Below are positions 10,060 through 20,124 of a stretch of 56,130 nt of DNA, one piece after another. The notes under the pieces were generated by a model, which saw nothing but the letters and a program-made list of their open reading frames with translations, was not told where the DNA came from and ran no database searches. Origin of the DNA: Methanosarcina sp. Lineage in GTDB: Archaea; Halobacteriota; Methanosarcinia; Methanosarcinales; Methanosarcinaceae. Each line of letters opens with the position of its first letter. The stretch's first letter is position 1. Location: contig PLUB01000040.1 of the NCBI GenBank assembly GCA_003164755.1, positions 1 through 56,130 of the forward strand, given 5' to 3'. The position numbers and the translations under genes were made by a program.

Positions 10060-10134
10060 CAGACAGTTGAATGTTTTATGCTACTGATATTCAGTACTTC
10101 ACCAATTAGTAGAGTATATTCTAAAACAGATTGC

Positions 10135-10333
10135 TTATGCAGCCGCAGATGTGGGAGACTCTCGGAGATGTATGTGGATTTTGGAGAGACGTTTCCCTGC
10201 AGATTTTGGAAGGCGTGAATATAGGAAAATTAATGCAGTTTCAGAGAATAAAAACGCGAACGTTGATATAATTATCAAGAATGGCGATGGAATTCGAAAA
10301 GAAATTCTAGATAAGTTAGCTCTGGTTAAATAA
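10135..10333 (+). pseudogene. C-terminal remnant of terminase-small-subunit-like family
   Basis: The open frame gives CMWILERRFPADFGRREYRK followed by a tail with NAVSENKNANVDIII, clearly paralogous to the C-terminal half of the protein at 6152-6601. The N-terminal HTH half is missing; about 75 bases upstream lies an inverted repeat. Any start here (a GTG at 10151) is incidental. Confidence 0.7.
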
Positions 10334-10823
10334 TGGGATGAGGCGTTTACTGATTAAAATTTATCATCGAGACTCAATCTTTTGTAATAGAATGGCCTTT
10401 CGTGTTCATTTTATTTAATGGTTTAATTGTAGCCTGGATTACCAAAATTTCCACCATCACTTTTTAGCTCTCAGTGATTCAATTCTTTTCATCTGGCATA
10501 TTAGAAATATGGAAGAATATAGTTTACGAATGTTTCTAAAAGGTAGTGTGCTTAATTTATAAGTTGTGCCGGAAGTTTTGCAAATTCTAATGGATTCTGT
10601 ATCTTTTTTCTTCACTACAAAAATGGGATTTCTCATTTTCATGGGGGCTACAGTGGATTATTCTACGAGATATCAATAACTAGATCATATTGAACATATT
10701 TATTCTGCGGATGTTTATTTATTTATTTATTTATTTAGTTATTTATTTGTTTCATAATTATCTGATCAGTAGTATGGCTAAAGGAACTAATTACACTTGG
10801 ATTTATTATAGTGTTATATATCA
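10334..10823. other. Spacer with TTTA microsatellite
   Basis: Holds no convincing gene. 10713-10749 is a run of TTTA/TTAG tetranucleotides. A 61-codon minus-strand frame (10457-10642) lacks any supporting signal. Confidence 0.45.
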
Positions 10824-11144
10824 TTGACAGCAACAACTACAATCGCGTTGACGGAGTCACAAACTTGGACCAATAAAAGGAGCCGATCTTGGGAATTCAG
10901 GCCAGTAGCTGAAGCAATAAAAGCCTATGACAAAGCAATTGAAATTAATCCGCAGAATTCAGCAGCTTGGTACAATCGTGCACATATTTATTCTCTCATC
11001 AACAACCAGGATCAATCAATTCTTAATCTGAATAAAGCCATCGAGCTTTATTCATCGTATAAAGAAAAAGCAAAGAAAGAGACGACTTTAAAGGACTATG
11101 GACTGATGAAAAGTTTAAGGAACTTATTAAGTAAAACTGAATAA
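10824..11144 (+). pseudogene. TPR protein remnant
   Basis: The readable part contains one clear tetratricopeptide unit (AEAIKAYDKAIEINPQNSAA) and a second partial one, ending DYGLMKSLRNLLSKTE. The first ~30 codons are not TPR-like. In the +1-shifted frame the same bases give KGADLGNSGQ, the usual start of a Methanosarcina-type TPR unit, so a frameshift near 10900 has broken the gene. It matches TPR remnants at 20125-20302 and 43556-43934. TPR units mediate protein-protein contacts; no specific role can be given. Confidence 0.6.
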
Positions 11145-11550
11145 TTATTGCAATTCATCAATAAAAGTATCATTTCCATTGGCATAGGCAGTGAGAGCGT
11201 CACGGGGGTATTTACGAATCTTGGTATAGTCGCTGATCTTGATTTACTGTAACCCTTATGATCCTATTGGTACAATTCTGTAAACATGCACAGTTTTTTT
11301 TGTGATTAAATCTCTGGATTTCATCAGCTCCATCTGATATAAGAAAACATTGTTGATCTATCACTCATGGAGCTTATGGAACTTCTAGAACATCTGGAGC
11401 TCATAGAACACTTGGAATTAATTAGCCTACTTATTTCCTGTTATTCAGCATTATTTTATGTTAATGAAAATATAGTACTAAACGAATTAAAATTTTATCA
11501 AGTTTGATAAAAAAAGGAGAGAACTAAATGTTGAAACAATCACCAATAGA
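11145..11550. other. Spacer with a short minus-strand coding trace
   Basis: On the minus strand 11147-11245 reads IRKYPRDALTAYANGNDTF to a stop, which looks like the tail of a decayed gene of unknown family. 11367-11425 contains three imperfect repeats of a GGAGCT/GGAACTT-type unit. AAAGGAG at 11514-11520 lies about 30 bases before the next gene's ATG. Confidence 0.3.
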
Positions 11551-11811
11551 ATGAAGAAGGTACTGGCAATTTTGTTAGTAGTCCTTTTTGTTACATCGTT
11601 GACAGCAGTGACAGCTAGTGCTGCACGCCGTGGTGGACATCACGACGGTGACATCATGGTTACCATGTTGGGGGCCACCATGGCAGCGGCTGGGGATGGG
11701 GCAACGACTATTCGCATCGTCATTGGTGGCATGCCCAAATACTACCCTAACTGTGACTGGGTGTTGAGCCCTCGCACTAACCCAGTGGATATGGGTCTGT
11801 TAACCAGTTAG
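11551..11811 (+). pseudogene. Secreted His/Gly-rich peptide, probably frameshifted
   Basis: The ATG at 11551 opens a textbook signal peptide (MKKVLAILLVVLFVTSLTAV, then ending near TASA), so the product would be exported. After RRGGHHDG the annotated frame becomes ordinary to residue 86. From 11652 the frame shifted by two bases instead reads HHGYHVGGHHGSGWGWGN, then DYSHRHWWHAQILP and a TAA at 11748-11750. Such a His/Gly/Trp-rich run continues the composition of the mature N-terminus, so a one-base indel near 11650 is likely. His/Gly-rich exported peptides can bind metals, but that role is inference. Confidence 0.5.
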
Positions 11812-12262
11812 TATAGATACCTGTAATGGATTCAAATTTTAAAGTCAAATCTACTCTTGTTGCAATGTATATACAAATCTTTAAATTCTAATTGGCTATG
11901 TATCAATTTACTTCATCACAAAACAGAGTATGGAGCCAATATTTTATTTATAAAGCTTCTTTTTTTAGATTTTCATTTATACATAGTTTTTTTTGTGACT
12001 AAAGCTATGTATTTGTGCCATTGTTAGTCGAAATGATAGGACATTTATTGCTCGAATTCGAGAAAATACATATTTATTATTATAATCTACACATTATGTA
12101 AAATCAAAAATGATACTATCAAATTGGATTAGGCTCCATTTTGGCATTAAAAATGATTTAGATAGTAACTTCCCAGCTTCACGCCAGAAACATTATATTC
12201 ACGTTTATTAGACTTATTTAATAGATACGTTTTAATAAAAATTAGGAAGTGTTTTCTCGTTG
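11812..12262. other. Gene-free AT-rich spacer
   Basis: No coding frame with support is seen. Confidence 0.45.
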
Positions 12263-12576
12263 TTAAAATTGAGTTTTTGATACTTTTAAAGAGTCGGCCG
12301 GTAAAGTGAAATAGAAAGTTGAACCGTTGCCTAGTTCTGATTCTACCCATATACATCCATCATGTCTCTCGATAATTCTCTTACATACTGCAAGCCCTAT
12401 TCCTGTTCTAGAGTATTCTTCTTTTTTATTTAATCTTTTAAAAATTTCAAAAATTCTTTCCGAGTATTGCGGATCAATTCCAATTCCGTTATCTTGCACT
12501 GAAAATATCCATTCATTTTCCTTTTTCTTTGCAGATATATGTAATAATACAATGTTTTTAAATCCAGGAGCATTTT
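12263..12576 (-). pseudogene. Sensor histidine kinase C-terminal (HATPase) remnant
   Basis: The frame contains the ATP-binding boxes of a histidine kinase: [20 protein letters not shown] (G1/F box), then [17 protein letters not shown] (G2 box) and [11 protein letters not shown]. Reading upstream of the first possible start adds about 25 residues in the same frame, beginning [11 protein letters not shown], which looks like a decayed N box. The dimerisation, phospho-acceptor and sensor domains are absent, so this is the 3' stump of a larger kinase gene. No response regulator is nearby. Confidence 0.75.
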
Positions 12577-12979
12577 AATGACATGTAATGCATGAAGCAT
12601 TCAAACACTATGTAATGCAAAGGTACCGAAAATGACTTTATCAATGATGCAAATAAGTGAAGAAAAATCGTCAACTGTTTATTGGACTCTACTTAAATAA
12701 TTGCGACAAGGAGTTATAAACCCAACAATTTATTCTGGATAATGACCCCAAAACTTATAAAGCTCAAGTAACTATTAATCGACAAAATCATTATCAATTG
12801 AATTTTTGATCCAGTTTTCACTATATTTATCAATCTAAAAGAATAATCAACTATCAAAGGACTGACTCTGCTTCTAGCTTCACATTAGGTAGAATTTCCA
12901 GAAAAATATGGTAAGACAAAACAGAAGTAAACTTAAATAACTAGACTAAAAACAAAGAAAAATAGCAAGAGGAAATAAT
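12577..12979. other. Spacer upstream of rps17e
   Basis: No gene is seen. The last 40 bases include ACTTAAATAAC (a possible TATA element) and GAGGAAA before the ATG of rps17e. Confidence 0.4.
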
Positions 12980-13174
12980 ATGGGAAATATAAGACAGACT
13001 AACATAAAAAGAATCGCGTTTAGATTGATAGAAAATTACGGAGATATTTTTACAAAGGATTTTGATATCAACAAGACTCTTGTGACACAGTATACCACTA
13101 TTGAAAGCAAGGTTATAAGGAATAGGGTTGCAGGTTATGTTACAAGAAAAGTAGCACGCATGAAAATATACTGA
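12980..13174 (+). CDS. rps17e: Small-subunit ribosomal protein S17e
   Basis: The 64-residue basic protein starts [14 protein letters not shown] and carries the S17e segment [23 protein letters not shown] at residues 36-58, matching the usual archaeal length of about 62-65 residues. It is part of the 30S subunit and is archaeal/eukaryotic-specific. GAGG lies 7-8 bases before the ATG. The dapA gene starts 37 bases downstream on the same strand, so the two are probably co-transcribed. Confidence 0.93.
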   Translation: MGNIRQTNIKRIAFRLIENYGDIFTKDFDINKTLVTQYTTIESKVIRNRVAGYVTRKVARMKIY

Positions 13175-13210
13175 ACAGGTATTTCTTTGGATACAGGGAG
13201 GATTTCTGAC

Positions 13211-14086
13211 ATGTTTGAAGGAGCAATGTCTGCCCTGATCACTCCTTTTACAAAGAACGATAGGATTGACAGGGAAGGCTTAAAGAGGAATATTACATTT
13301 GTTGAAGAGAAAGGAGTTGCAGGGATTGTACCTTGTGGTACGACTGGAGAATCGGCAACACTTTCTGCACTCGAGCACGAAGAAGTGATCGACATCGCAG
13401 TGGAATGTTCGAATGTTCCTGTAATTGCAGGAACCGGCTCAAATAACACAGGAGAAGCCCTCCAGTTTACAAAACACGCTGAAGATGCGGGTGTTGATGC
13501 AGCACTTTTGATTTCTCCTTACTACAACAAACCAAATTCTGCAGGACTAATTGCACATTTCAAGAAAATTGCAGAGGCAGTAGATATACCTATAATCCTA
13601 TATAATGTTCCTTCTAGGACTGGGCAAGATGTGACAGTAGAAGTAATAGCCGAACTTGCAAAGATAGAAAATATTGTTGGAATTAAGGAAGCAAGTGGAA
13701 ACGTCGGCAAAGTTTCTCAGATACTGGAATTTACTGTAGATGAAAATTTCGTTATTCTATCAGGTGATGATGGGTTGACTCTTCCTATTCTTTCTTTAGG
13801 AGGCAGAGGGGTAATTTCTGTTGCTGCAAATATAGTTCCTGACAGAATGTCCATAATGGTAAATGCAGCTCTAGCTGGAGACTACGAAACTGCAAGGAAG
13901 ATTCATTTTGAGATTGCCCCTCTGATTCGTGCTCTTTTTTTGGAAACAAACCCTATCCCGGTCAAAAAGGCTGCCGAACTTATAGGGCTTGCAAGTGGGC
14001 ATTTGAGGCTCCCACTCGCACCCCTTAGCGAGGCAAATATCATAAAGCTTGTGGATGAACTTCGAAAATTGGAGATTATGGAATGA
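13211..14086 (+). CDS. dapA: 4-hydroxy-tetrahydrodipicolinate synthase
   Basis: DapA condenses pyruvate with aspartate semialdehyde in the first committed step of lysine synthesis. The 291 residues show PCGTTGES (residues 41-48, substrate-binding Thr-Thr), YNVPSRTG (Tyr131) and the Schiff-base lysine in VGIKEASGN (Lys159). I place the start at the ATG at 13211, which has GGGAGGA about eight bases upstream and gives the family's usual N-terminus MFEGAMSALITPF. A TTG at 13187 would add eight non-conserved residues. The gene overlaps dapB by four bases (ATGA), indicating translational coupling. Confidence 0.95.
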   Translation: MFEGAMSALITPFTKNDRIDREGLKRNITFVEEKGVAGIVPCGTTGESATLSALEHEEVIDIAVECSNVPVIAGTGSNNTGEALQFTKHAEDAGVDAALLISPYYNKPNSAGLIAHFKKIAEAVDIPIILYNVPSRTGQDVTVEVIAELAKIENIVGIKEASGNVGKVSQILEFTVDENFVILSGDDGLTLPILSLGGRGVISVAANIVPDRMSIMVNAALAGDYETARKIHFEIAPLIRALFLETNPIPVKKAAELIGLASGHLRLPLAPLSEANIIKLVDELRKLEIME

Positions 14087-14874
14087 TCAACGCAGCATTA
14101 CTCGGAGCCTGTGGAAGAATGGGCTCCTTAATTGTAGAAACTATTACCTGCTTCCCAGATATTCAGCTCGTTGCCGCCTTTGACATAAGCAATTTTGGAA
14201 AGGATGTAGGAGAATTTACTCGTGTGGGTAATCTGGGAATTAAGATATCGGACGTAAGAGATCTTGAAGCTGTTTTGAAAAAGAACCAGGTTGATGTACT
14301 TATCGACTTTACGGCAGCAATGGCAACAGCAGTAAATGCTCCAATAGCTGCTAGATGTGGAGTAAACCTTATAATAGGAACTACAGGCCTGACCACAGAA
14401 CAACGAACAGTTATTGACACAGCTATCAAGGAAAATCAGATACGTGCGATTATTTCTCCCAATTATTCCATAGGTGTTAATGTATTTTTTAAGATAATTA
14501 GGGAAGCTGCAAAGTATCTCGCAGACTATGATATCGAGATTATAGAAACTCATCATAACCAGAAAAAAGATGCTCCAAGCGGGACTGCACTTAGGGCAGC
14601 CGATGTGATCAGTGATGCTGTTGGTGGAAAAGAGTATATCTATGGAAGGGAAGGAATCGCTCCTCGAGGCAAGGAAATAGGTATTCATGCTGTCCGAGCT
14701 GGAGATATTACAGGAGATCACACAGTCCTTTTTGCAGGTAACTCAGAAAGGATCGAAATCCGGCACATTGCTCATTCTCCTCAGATTTTTGCCAAAGGCG
14801 CAGTCCATGCAGCAGAATGGATATGCAAGCAAAAACCTGGAATTTATTCCATGGATGATGTACTTTGCTTGTAA
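14083..14874 (+). CDS. dapB: 4-hydroxy-tetrahydrodipicolinate reductase
   Basis: DapB reduces the DapA product with NAD(P)H. The 263 residues have the Rossmann loop GACGRMGSLI near the N-terminus, FTAAMATAVNAPIAA, GTTGLT and the catalytic segment ETHHNQKKDAPSGTALRAAD. Length and motif order are standard. The start ATG overlaps the dapA stop. The next enzyme of the pathway that often follows (asd) is not downstream; the spacer holds only a terminase-like remnant. Confidence 0.95.
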   Translation: MINAALLGACGRMGSLIVETITCFPDIQLVAAFDISNFGKDVGEFTRVGNLGIKISDVRDLEAVLKKNQVDVLIDFTAAMATAVNAPIAARCGVNLIIGTTGLTTEQRTVIDTAIKENQIRAIISPNYSIGVNVFFKIIREAAKYLADYDIEIIETHHNQKKDAPSGTALRAADVISDAVGGKEYIYGREGIAPRGKEIGIHAVRAGDITGDHTVLFAGNSERIEIRHIAHSPQIFAKGAVHAAEWICKQKPGIYSMDDVLCL

Positions 14875-15117
14875 AAATAGCTTGGATCTCGTTGAATAGG
14901 GCGCAAATGTGGTTTGCCACGGATTCTTAAACTTATTTTAGGCCCGTCTTAATTTTGAAGGTCAAAATCATATCGTGTGTTTTTTTTTGGAATTTTGTAA
15001 TATCCTCTGGGATTGCTAGAATTTAAGGCAGTGTCGCAAATTTGGTGTAAGTTTGAAGTGAAATTCTTGTGTACTGTGTATTATTTTATTCTTTTGATAT
15101 CTAATTTTAAGCTCTAT

Positions 15118-15368
15118 AAACATATTGAAAAATGTAATGCTTATGGGGCTCGAAAAATTCTTATGCACCTGAATGATGCAGTGACACTGGAAATTGCCAG
15201 ATTTGTATGTGGATTTTGGAGCGACGGTTTCCGGAAGACTGCGGCAGACGTGAATATCACAAAATGAATGTTGTTTCAGAAAATAAAAATGAAAATGTTG
15301 AGATAATCGTTAAGAATGCAGATAATATTAGGAAAAAAATTCCAAAGAAGTTTTTTCGAGTCAGATAG
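15118..15368 (+). pseudogene. Frameshifted remnant of terminase-small-subunit-like family
   Basis: One frame gives KCNAYGARKILMHLNDAV. About 30 codons on, a one-base shift gives ICMWILERRFPEDCGRREYH and NVVSENKNENVEII to a TAG at 15366-15368. Together they match the C-terminal half of the protein at 6152-6601 and the remnants at 10135 and 46102. Neither frame has a credible start. Confidence 0.65.
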
Positions 15369-16034
15369 AGTCACGAGTTACCAATTGTTTAAATGCTTTC
15401 ATCCGAATTCGATCTATTGAACGTTGTTATTGTTTTTCATCGGATATACTAAGGATAGTAACGATGAAAAACCGTTTGTGAATGTCTAGACTACAAGATT
15501 TGTTTATTATTCTAATAATTACTATTTTTGCCAATTTAAATTCTAAATTCGTTGGGTAGTGGAACTAGCTAAAAGTCTAATTTAATATTTGTTATCAAAG
15601 TTATATTTGACCTTCAATGGTAGTTAAATGGTATTTAAGATCCTGTTTTTGGAAACCAGACTAAAAGCAACCTTTGTACCTTGAATAATGGTGTGTTTAA
15701 TAGTCAAGAAATAGTAGGGAGGGCAGACTTTCATTTTTTTGACTCTACAATTAGAAAAATTTAATTTTGGTTCAGGTGATTAGTGATTTAATTTTTTGGC
15801 TCCTAATCTTTAATCGAATAGATTTTCATAATTATAAAGGATGTAAAAAGTTTTAGCACACTCTAAACTCATTCGATTTCTTAGCAGACTTGTTATACTA
15901 AACCCCATAAATTATAAAAATAGTAAAAAGGATTAATAAATGTAAAAAAGATCTATGGGTAATAGATAAATAAAATTTCAAATTATTTATACTATCCAAT
16001 TAACTGCAATTGAATAAAACTGAGGTTTATATAT
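15369..16034. other. Spacer with probable promoter of the aldolase-pyk pair
   Basis: No gene is seen. AATTATTTATACTAT at 15981-15995 is a candidate TATA element, and GAGGT at 16022-16026 is the ribosome-binding site of the aldolase gene. Confidence 0.4.
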
Positions 16035-16958
16035 ATGATTTCAATTAATAAAAAGGATGTAATCGTACCTTTAGATGTCCCAGAATCAATGCGTGAAACA
16101 TACATTAAAAATTATATGAAGATCACAAAGGGCAGTGGGAGACTCATGCTTTTTGCCGGAGATCAGAAAGTAGAACATTTAAACGATGATTTTTATGGAG
16201 AAGGAGTGCCCGAAGACGACGCTGGTCCCGAACACCTTTTTAAGATAGCATCTCAGGGAAAAATAGGAGTTTTTGCAGCTCAGCTTGGGTTGATTGCACG
16301 CTATGGTATGGATTACAAAGATGTGTCATATCTCGTGAAAGTAAATTCGAAGACTAATCTTGTAGAGACTTCCCAGTCAGATCCTTTTAGCAATCTCTGG
16401 TACGATGTAGATCAAGTGGTTGAATTTCAGGAAAACAGTGAGCTCAATATACTTGGCATAGGTTATACCATTTACCTTGGCAGTGAATTAGAAGCCGAAA
16501 TGTTTGCGCAGGCTGCCCAGGTAATTTACGATGCCCACAAGCACGGGATGGTCTCAGTACTCTGGATCTATCCGCGAGGTACTGCCGTAAAAAATGAAAC
16601 AGATCCGCACCTGATCGCAGGGGCAACAGGAGTAGGAGCCTGCCTTGGAACTGACTTTGTAAAAGTCAATTACCCAACAAATAAAGGAGCACAATCTGCC
16701 GAAATTTTTAAGGAGGCTATTATGGCAGCTGGCCGTACTAAAGTTATTTGTGCGGGTGGTACTAGTGATGAACCTGAGACTTTCCTGAGAAAGCTTCATG
16801 ATCAAATACATATATCTGGAGCTATGGGGAACGCAACCGGAAGAAATATTCACCAAAAAACTCTTGACGAAGCTTTACGCATGTGTAATGCTGTCTATGC
16901 CATAACCGTTGAAGACGCAAGCTTCGAAGAGGCCCTTAAGATCTATAAAGAGAAATAA
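16035..16958 (+). CDS. fba: Archaeal class I fructose-bisphosphate aldolase (DhnA-like)
   Basis: The 307-residue protein belongs to the archaeal class I aldolase family. It has LMLFAGDQKVEHLNDDFYG near the N-terminus (residues 37-55), a barrel core with SVLWIYPRGTAV, and the Schiff-base region GTDFVKVNYPTNKG. AGGTSDEPE is the phosphate-binding loop. It would cleave or form fructose-1,6-bisphosphate in the Embden-Meyerhof pathway or gluconeogenesis. The aminodeoxyheptulosonate synthases of the same superfamily are shorter, so aldolase is the better call. GAGGT is eight bases upstream. Pyruvate kinase follows on the same strand after about 160 bases. Confidence 0.85.
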   Translation: MISINKKDVIVPLDVPESMRETYIKNYMKITKGSGRLMLFAGDQKVEHLNDDFYGEGVPEDDAGPEHLFKIASQGKIGVFAAQLGLIARYGMDYKDVSYLVKVNSKTNLVETSQSDPFSNLWYDVDQVVEFQENSELNILGIGYTIYLGSELEAEMFAQAAQVIYDAHKHGMVSVLWIYPRGTAVKNETDPHLIAGATGVGACLGTDFVKVNYPTNKGAQSAEIFKEAIMAAGRTKVICAGGTSDEPETFLRKLHDQIHISGAMGNATGRNIHQKTLDEALRMCNAVYAITVEDASFEEALKIYKEK

Positions 16959-17116
16959 GAGAGGCTACAAAATATATGGCAAAAATGCGTAAAATGATAG
17001 TGAAATTTGCTAACTAGAAAATGCCTATTTCCGGAGTCCTTATTAAGAAGGAAATTGTAATTTAGGAGTTCCGAAATGGCATAGATTAAGGCTTGAATAC
17101 TAAAGGCTGTATAAAT

Positions 17117-18550
17117 ATGCAAATTCCAAACCATAAGACAAAGATAGTTTGCACAATAGGCCCAGCTTCATCTTCGGAGAAAATAATCAGGGAACTTGTG
17201 CTTGCAGGCATGAACGTGGCAAGGATCAACTTTTCTCATGGTGACTTCGAAAGTCATAAAGAGATAATCCAGAGAGTCCGCAAAGTTGCCAAAGATCTTG
17301 ATAGAATAGTTGCAATTCTTGCCGATTTACCCGGGCCAAAGATCCGTATAGGCAAACTGGAGAAAGAACCGCTTATGCTTCATAAAGGAAACTTTGTGAC
17401 CCTTACAGTTGACGAGTCTTTTGTAAATTCGAAACGTATCCCTGTAAGCTATAAGCAACTTCCGGAAAGTGTAGCTCCTGGAAATCTTATTTACTTAAGT
17501 GATGGATTTATACAGCTTCGTTGTCTTGAAATCTCGGGAAAAGATGTTCTTTGCGAGGTCCTCATCGGAGGGCAGCTTTATTCTCATAAAGGGCTGAATC
17601 TTCCAGGAGCAAAGATTTTCCTTGATCCTGTGACGGAAAAAGATTTAAAAATTCTTGAGTTCTGCTTAAATGAAGAACTTGACACTTTCAGTATCTCTTT
17701 TATAGAAGATGCCGGTGATATCAATAAAGTCCGAAGTTTTGCTGCAGAAAGAGGAAAATCTGTATATATTGTCGCTAAAATAGAGCGCAGAAGAGCTGTA
17801 GATAATATTGAGGAAATTCTTGGGGGAACAGATGCCCTTATGATCGCCAGAGGAGATTTGGGCGTTGAAATCCCCATCCAGGAAATCCCCTCTGTCCAGA
17901 AAGAACTTATCCAAAGTGCTAAACTTCTTGGAATTCCTGTAATTACAGCCACTCAAATGTTGGCTTCTATGAGTGATAACGTGAGACCTACCCGAGCAGA
18001 GGTGACAGATGTCGCCAATGCAATCCTTGATGGGACAGATGCTGTTATGCTTTCGGAAGAAACAGCTGTTGGCAACTATCCTGTAGAGGCTGTTGATATG
18101 ATGGGAAAAATTGCAAAAACCACTGAAAACTGGCGCTCTCGGACAAAATGGGGTCTTGATACAATGATCAAGGGTATTACAGCCAGGGAAATGTCAGTGG
18201 ATGAGGTAATAACTCTCCAGGTTCACGAAGCTCTGCAGAAACTGCCGGTTGCAGTTGTTTTGACTCCTACAAGAAGTGGAGCAACTCCTCGCAGAATTTC
18301 ACGCTTCAAGCCTGAAATCTGGATCCTCGCATTCAGTCGTTTCCCAGAAACCTGTGGTTTTCTTTCCTTATCCTATGGCGTTTATCCGGTTATTGTGGAA
18401 AAAGTAATTGAAAACTGGGAAGTAGAAACCACTAAAAGAGCTAAAGAACTGGGATTTGCAAACAGTGGAGATATTGTAGTTTTTACCCAGGGCCCTTCCT
18501 CAGGAAAACCCGGAGGTACAAACATGCTTAAGATCCTTTCTCTTGACTGA
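17117..18550 (+). CDS. pyk: Pyruvate kinase
   Basis: Pyruvate kinase converts phosphoenolpyruvate and ADP to pyruvate and ATP. I choose the ATG at 17117, giving 477 residues beginning MQIPNHKTKIVCTIGPASSS. A TTG at 17093 would add eight residues with no better ribosome-binding site. Visible motifs are MNVARINFSHG, DLPGPKIRIG, the catalytic lysine in IVAKIERRRA, MIARGDLGVEIP and the ATQMLASM / RPTRAEVTDVANAILDGTDAVMLSEETA block. The C-terminal domain is present. The gene follows the aldolase, linking two glycolytic steps, which suggests use in glycogen breakdown. Confidence 0.95.
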   Translation: MQIPNHKTKIVCTIGPASSSEKIIRELVLAGMNVARINFSHGDFESHKEIIQRVRKVAKDLDRIVAILADLPGPKIRIGKLEKEPLMLHKGNFVTLTVDESFVNSKRIPVSYKQLPESVAPGNLIYLSDGFIQLRCLEISGKDVLCEVLIGGQLYSHKGLNLPGAKIFLDPVTEKDLKILEFCLNEELDTFSISFIEDAGDINKVRSFAAERGKSVYIVAKIERRRAVDNIEEILGGTDALMIARGDLGVEIPIQEIPSVQKELIQSAKLLGIPVITATQMLASMSDNVRPTRAEVTDVANAILDGTDAVMLSEETAVGNYPVEAVDMMGKIAKTTENWRSRTKWGLDTMIKGITAREMSVDEVITLQVHEALQKLPVAVVLTPTRSGATPRRISRFKPEIWILAFSRFPETCGFLSLSYGVYPVIVEKVIENWEVETTKRAKELGFANSGDIVVFTQGPSSGKPGGTNMLKILSLD

Positions 18551-18726
18551 ACTCAAAAACAGCCGAACTTAAATACCCTAAATTCCAGTTTAAAAGCAGA
18601 TCTTTGTTTGATATTATTTGTAATAGATGAAAATGGGGTAGAAAACTTTCCTGTGCCACATATATAGATATCAAAAATGTGGTTCATACTATTGAAAAAT
18701 AAATATTATGTTATGAGGTTTCATTA

Positions 18727-19629
18727 ATGAAAAGAAAGGGACCAGCAACAAAAAATCAGAAATATCTGGCTATTCTCTTGGTTGTTATAATGATTTTCTC
18801 AGTCTTTGTTATATTTTTTGCTAACAGTTTAAAAACAGGTAGCAACGAGGATTCTTCCACTAAAGCAGTTGACGATAAAAGTTCTACAATCCCCTTTTCC
18901 CAAATACCCGGAAAACATGTACATCATCAATTTAATTCTATTGTAGATGGATTGAACATGTCTCCTGAAGGGGTAATGACTGCAATTTATATTGACCTTC
19001 TAAAATCAAAAGGAACTCCTTTAGGAACTCTTTTTAAAAATAAAGATCTGAAATACTTTTATGGTGCAGATGTTACAAGATGCTACCGTGCAAATTACGC
19101 TAACGGGAGTGGGTTCGAATTGAACCAGATTCCAGAGCAGAAGATTCTGATGCCCTGGGGTTTAGTTCCGTATCATGGATACAATCTTCTTCTGAAGACA
19201 AACAACACCTACAATCTGTGGAATGTAGTCGGAAACCCTGTGATCAGTGGCTCTCTCCAGAGTGTTAAAGATGTAATCGATATAATGGAGAAGAACAAAA
19301 CATCTACCCACGAGTATGATCAGATTTTGAGCCAGGCTGAACCTGAGGATGTGATCCTCGAGGAAGTAGCAACAAAAAACAATGTTACGAACATCTCCGC
19401 TGAACAGTATTATATGGATCTCAAAAAACTAGATAACGGCAGTTATATACAGACGTTCATGTTACTCAATCCTGAGCCAAAGGTAACCAAAAATATAGTA
19501 GCTCTCAAGGCAAGCTCGAGCGAACGCGGAGTAACCTATAATGTAACTAATTCAGGAAACATTATTAAACTGAAGATGAGCTCCGATTTTGCAAGTCTGA
19601 ACAATGAAACAAAATTGCTTTCATTGTAA
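18727..19629 (+). CDS. Membrane-anchored protein of unknown function
   Basis: The 300-residue protein has a basic N-terminus (MKRKGPATKNQK) and one transmembrane helix at about residues 13-33 (LAILLVVIMIFSVFVIFFAN). A Ser/Asp-rich linker and an extracellular domain follow. The external part has GLNMSPEGVMTAIYIDL and several Asn-x-Ser/Thr sequons, consistent with a surface protein. I recognise no catalytic motif. It looks like a conserved methanosarcinal protein, but that is an impression, not a search result. It has its own spacer after pyk and is followed by a T-rich stretch. Confidence 0.65.
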   Translation: MKRKGPATKNQKYLAILLVVIMIFSVFVIFFANSLKTGSNEDSSTKAVDDKSSTIPFSQIPGKHVHHQFNSIVDGLNMSPEGVMTAIYIDLLKSKGTPLGTLFKNKDLKYFYGADVTRCYRANYANGSGFELNQIPEQKILMPWGLVPYHGYNLLLKTNNTYNLWNVVGNPVISGSLQSVKDVIDIMEKNKTSTHEYDQILSQAEPEDVILEEVATKNNVTNISAEQYYMDLKKLDNGSYIQTFMLLNPEPKVTKNIVALKASSSERGVTYNVTNSGNIIKLKMSSDFASLNNETKLLSL

Positions 19630-19654
19630 GGAGGCAATTTTTACCCATCTCAAT

Positions 19655-19668
19655 GTTTTTATTTTTTG
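19655..19668 (+). terminator. T-rich stretch, possible archaeal terminator
   Basis: GTTTTTATTTTTTG about 25 bases after the stop of the preceding gene is the kind of oligo-T signal that ends archaeal transcription. No hairpin is needed or seen. Confidence 0.35.
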
Positions 19669-20124
19669 TCAAAACTCCTAATTTTACTTTCTTTCATTTT
19701 GGTCTACCTTTTTGTAAAAAGAATGCAGACAACATTTATATAAAGTATAACCGGTAAAAAAATGAGGAGCCAATTAATTTCCTCTATATTTTTTAAAATA
19801 TGTGTTAATAAGTCGTTCATTTAATTTACTGACCAAAGTAGACAAATATTGACTGTCAAGGACGGTTAAGAATTCACCACTCTGATGGTTTAAATTTTCT
19901 CACCTTTTGATATAAATTCCACTCAATATTCAATGAATTGATCGTCCTCAATTATTTGATTGGTGTTTTCAAGAGTAAGTTTCCATTGTGATGAATGCTT
20001 AAGTTTTCATTAATGAAACATCTATGTTCTATTTCGCTGAAACGCGGAACAAAAAAGGCCGAGATAATGGTTGTATGAGTATTGATTGGAAATAATCTCA
20101 ATCAAATAAAATAGAAAGTACCAG
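19669..20124. other. Gene-free spacer
   Basis: No coding frame with support on either strand. Confidence 0.4.

Noticed and set aside
10713..10749. TTTA run as a possible origin unwinding element
   Set aside because: No Cdc6/Orc1 gene, ORB-like motifs or other origin features nearby; an ordinary microsatellite is enough.
14128..14721. 197-codon minus-strand frame
   Set aside because: It is entirely antisense to dapB, a secure gene, and has the composition expected of a shadow frame.
19105..19130. GGGTTCGAATTGAACC resembles a tRNA T-arm
   Set aside because: It lies inside an intact coding region and no anticodon arm, acceptor stem or correct spacing is present.
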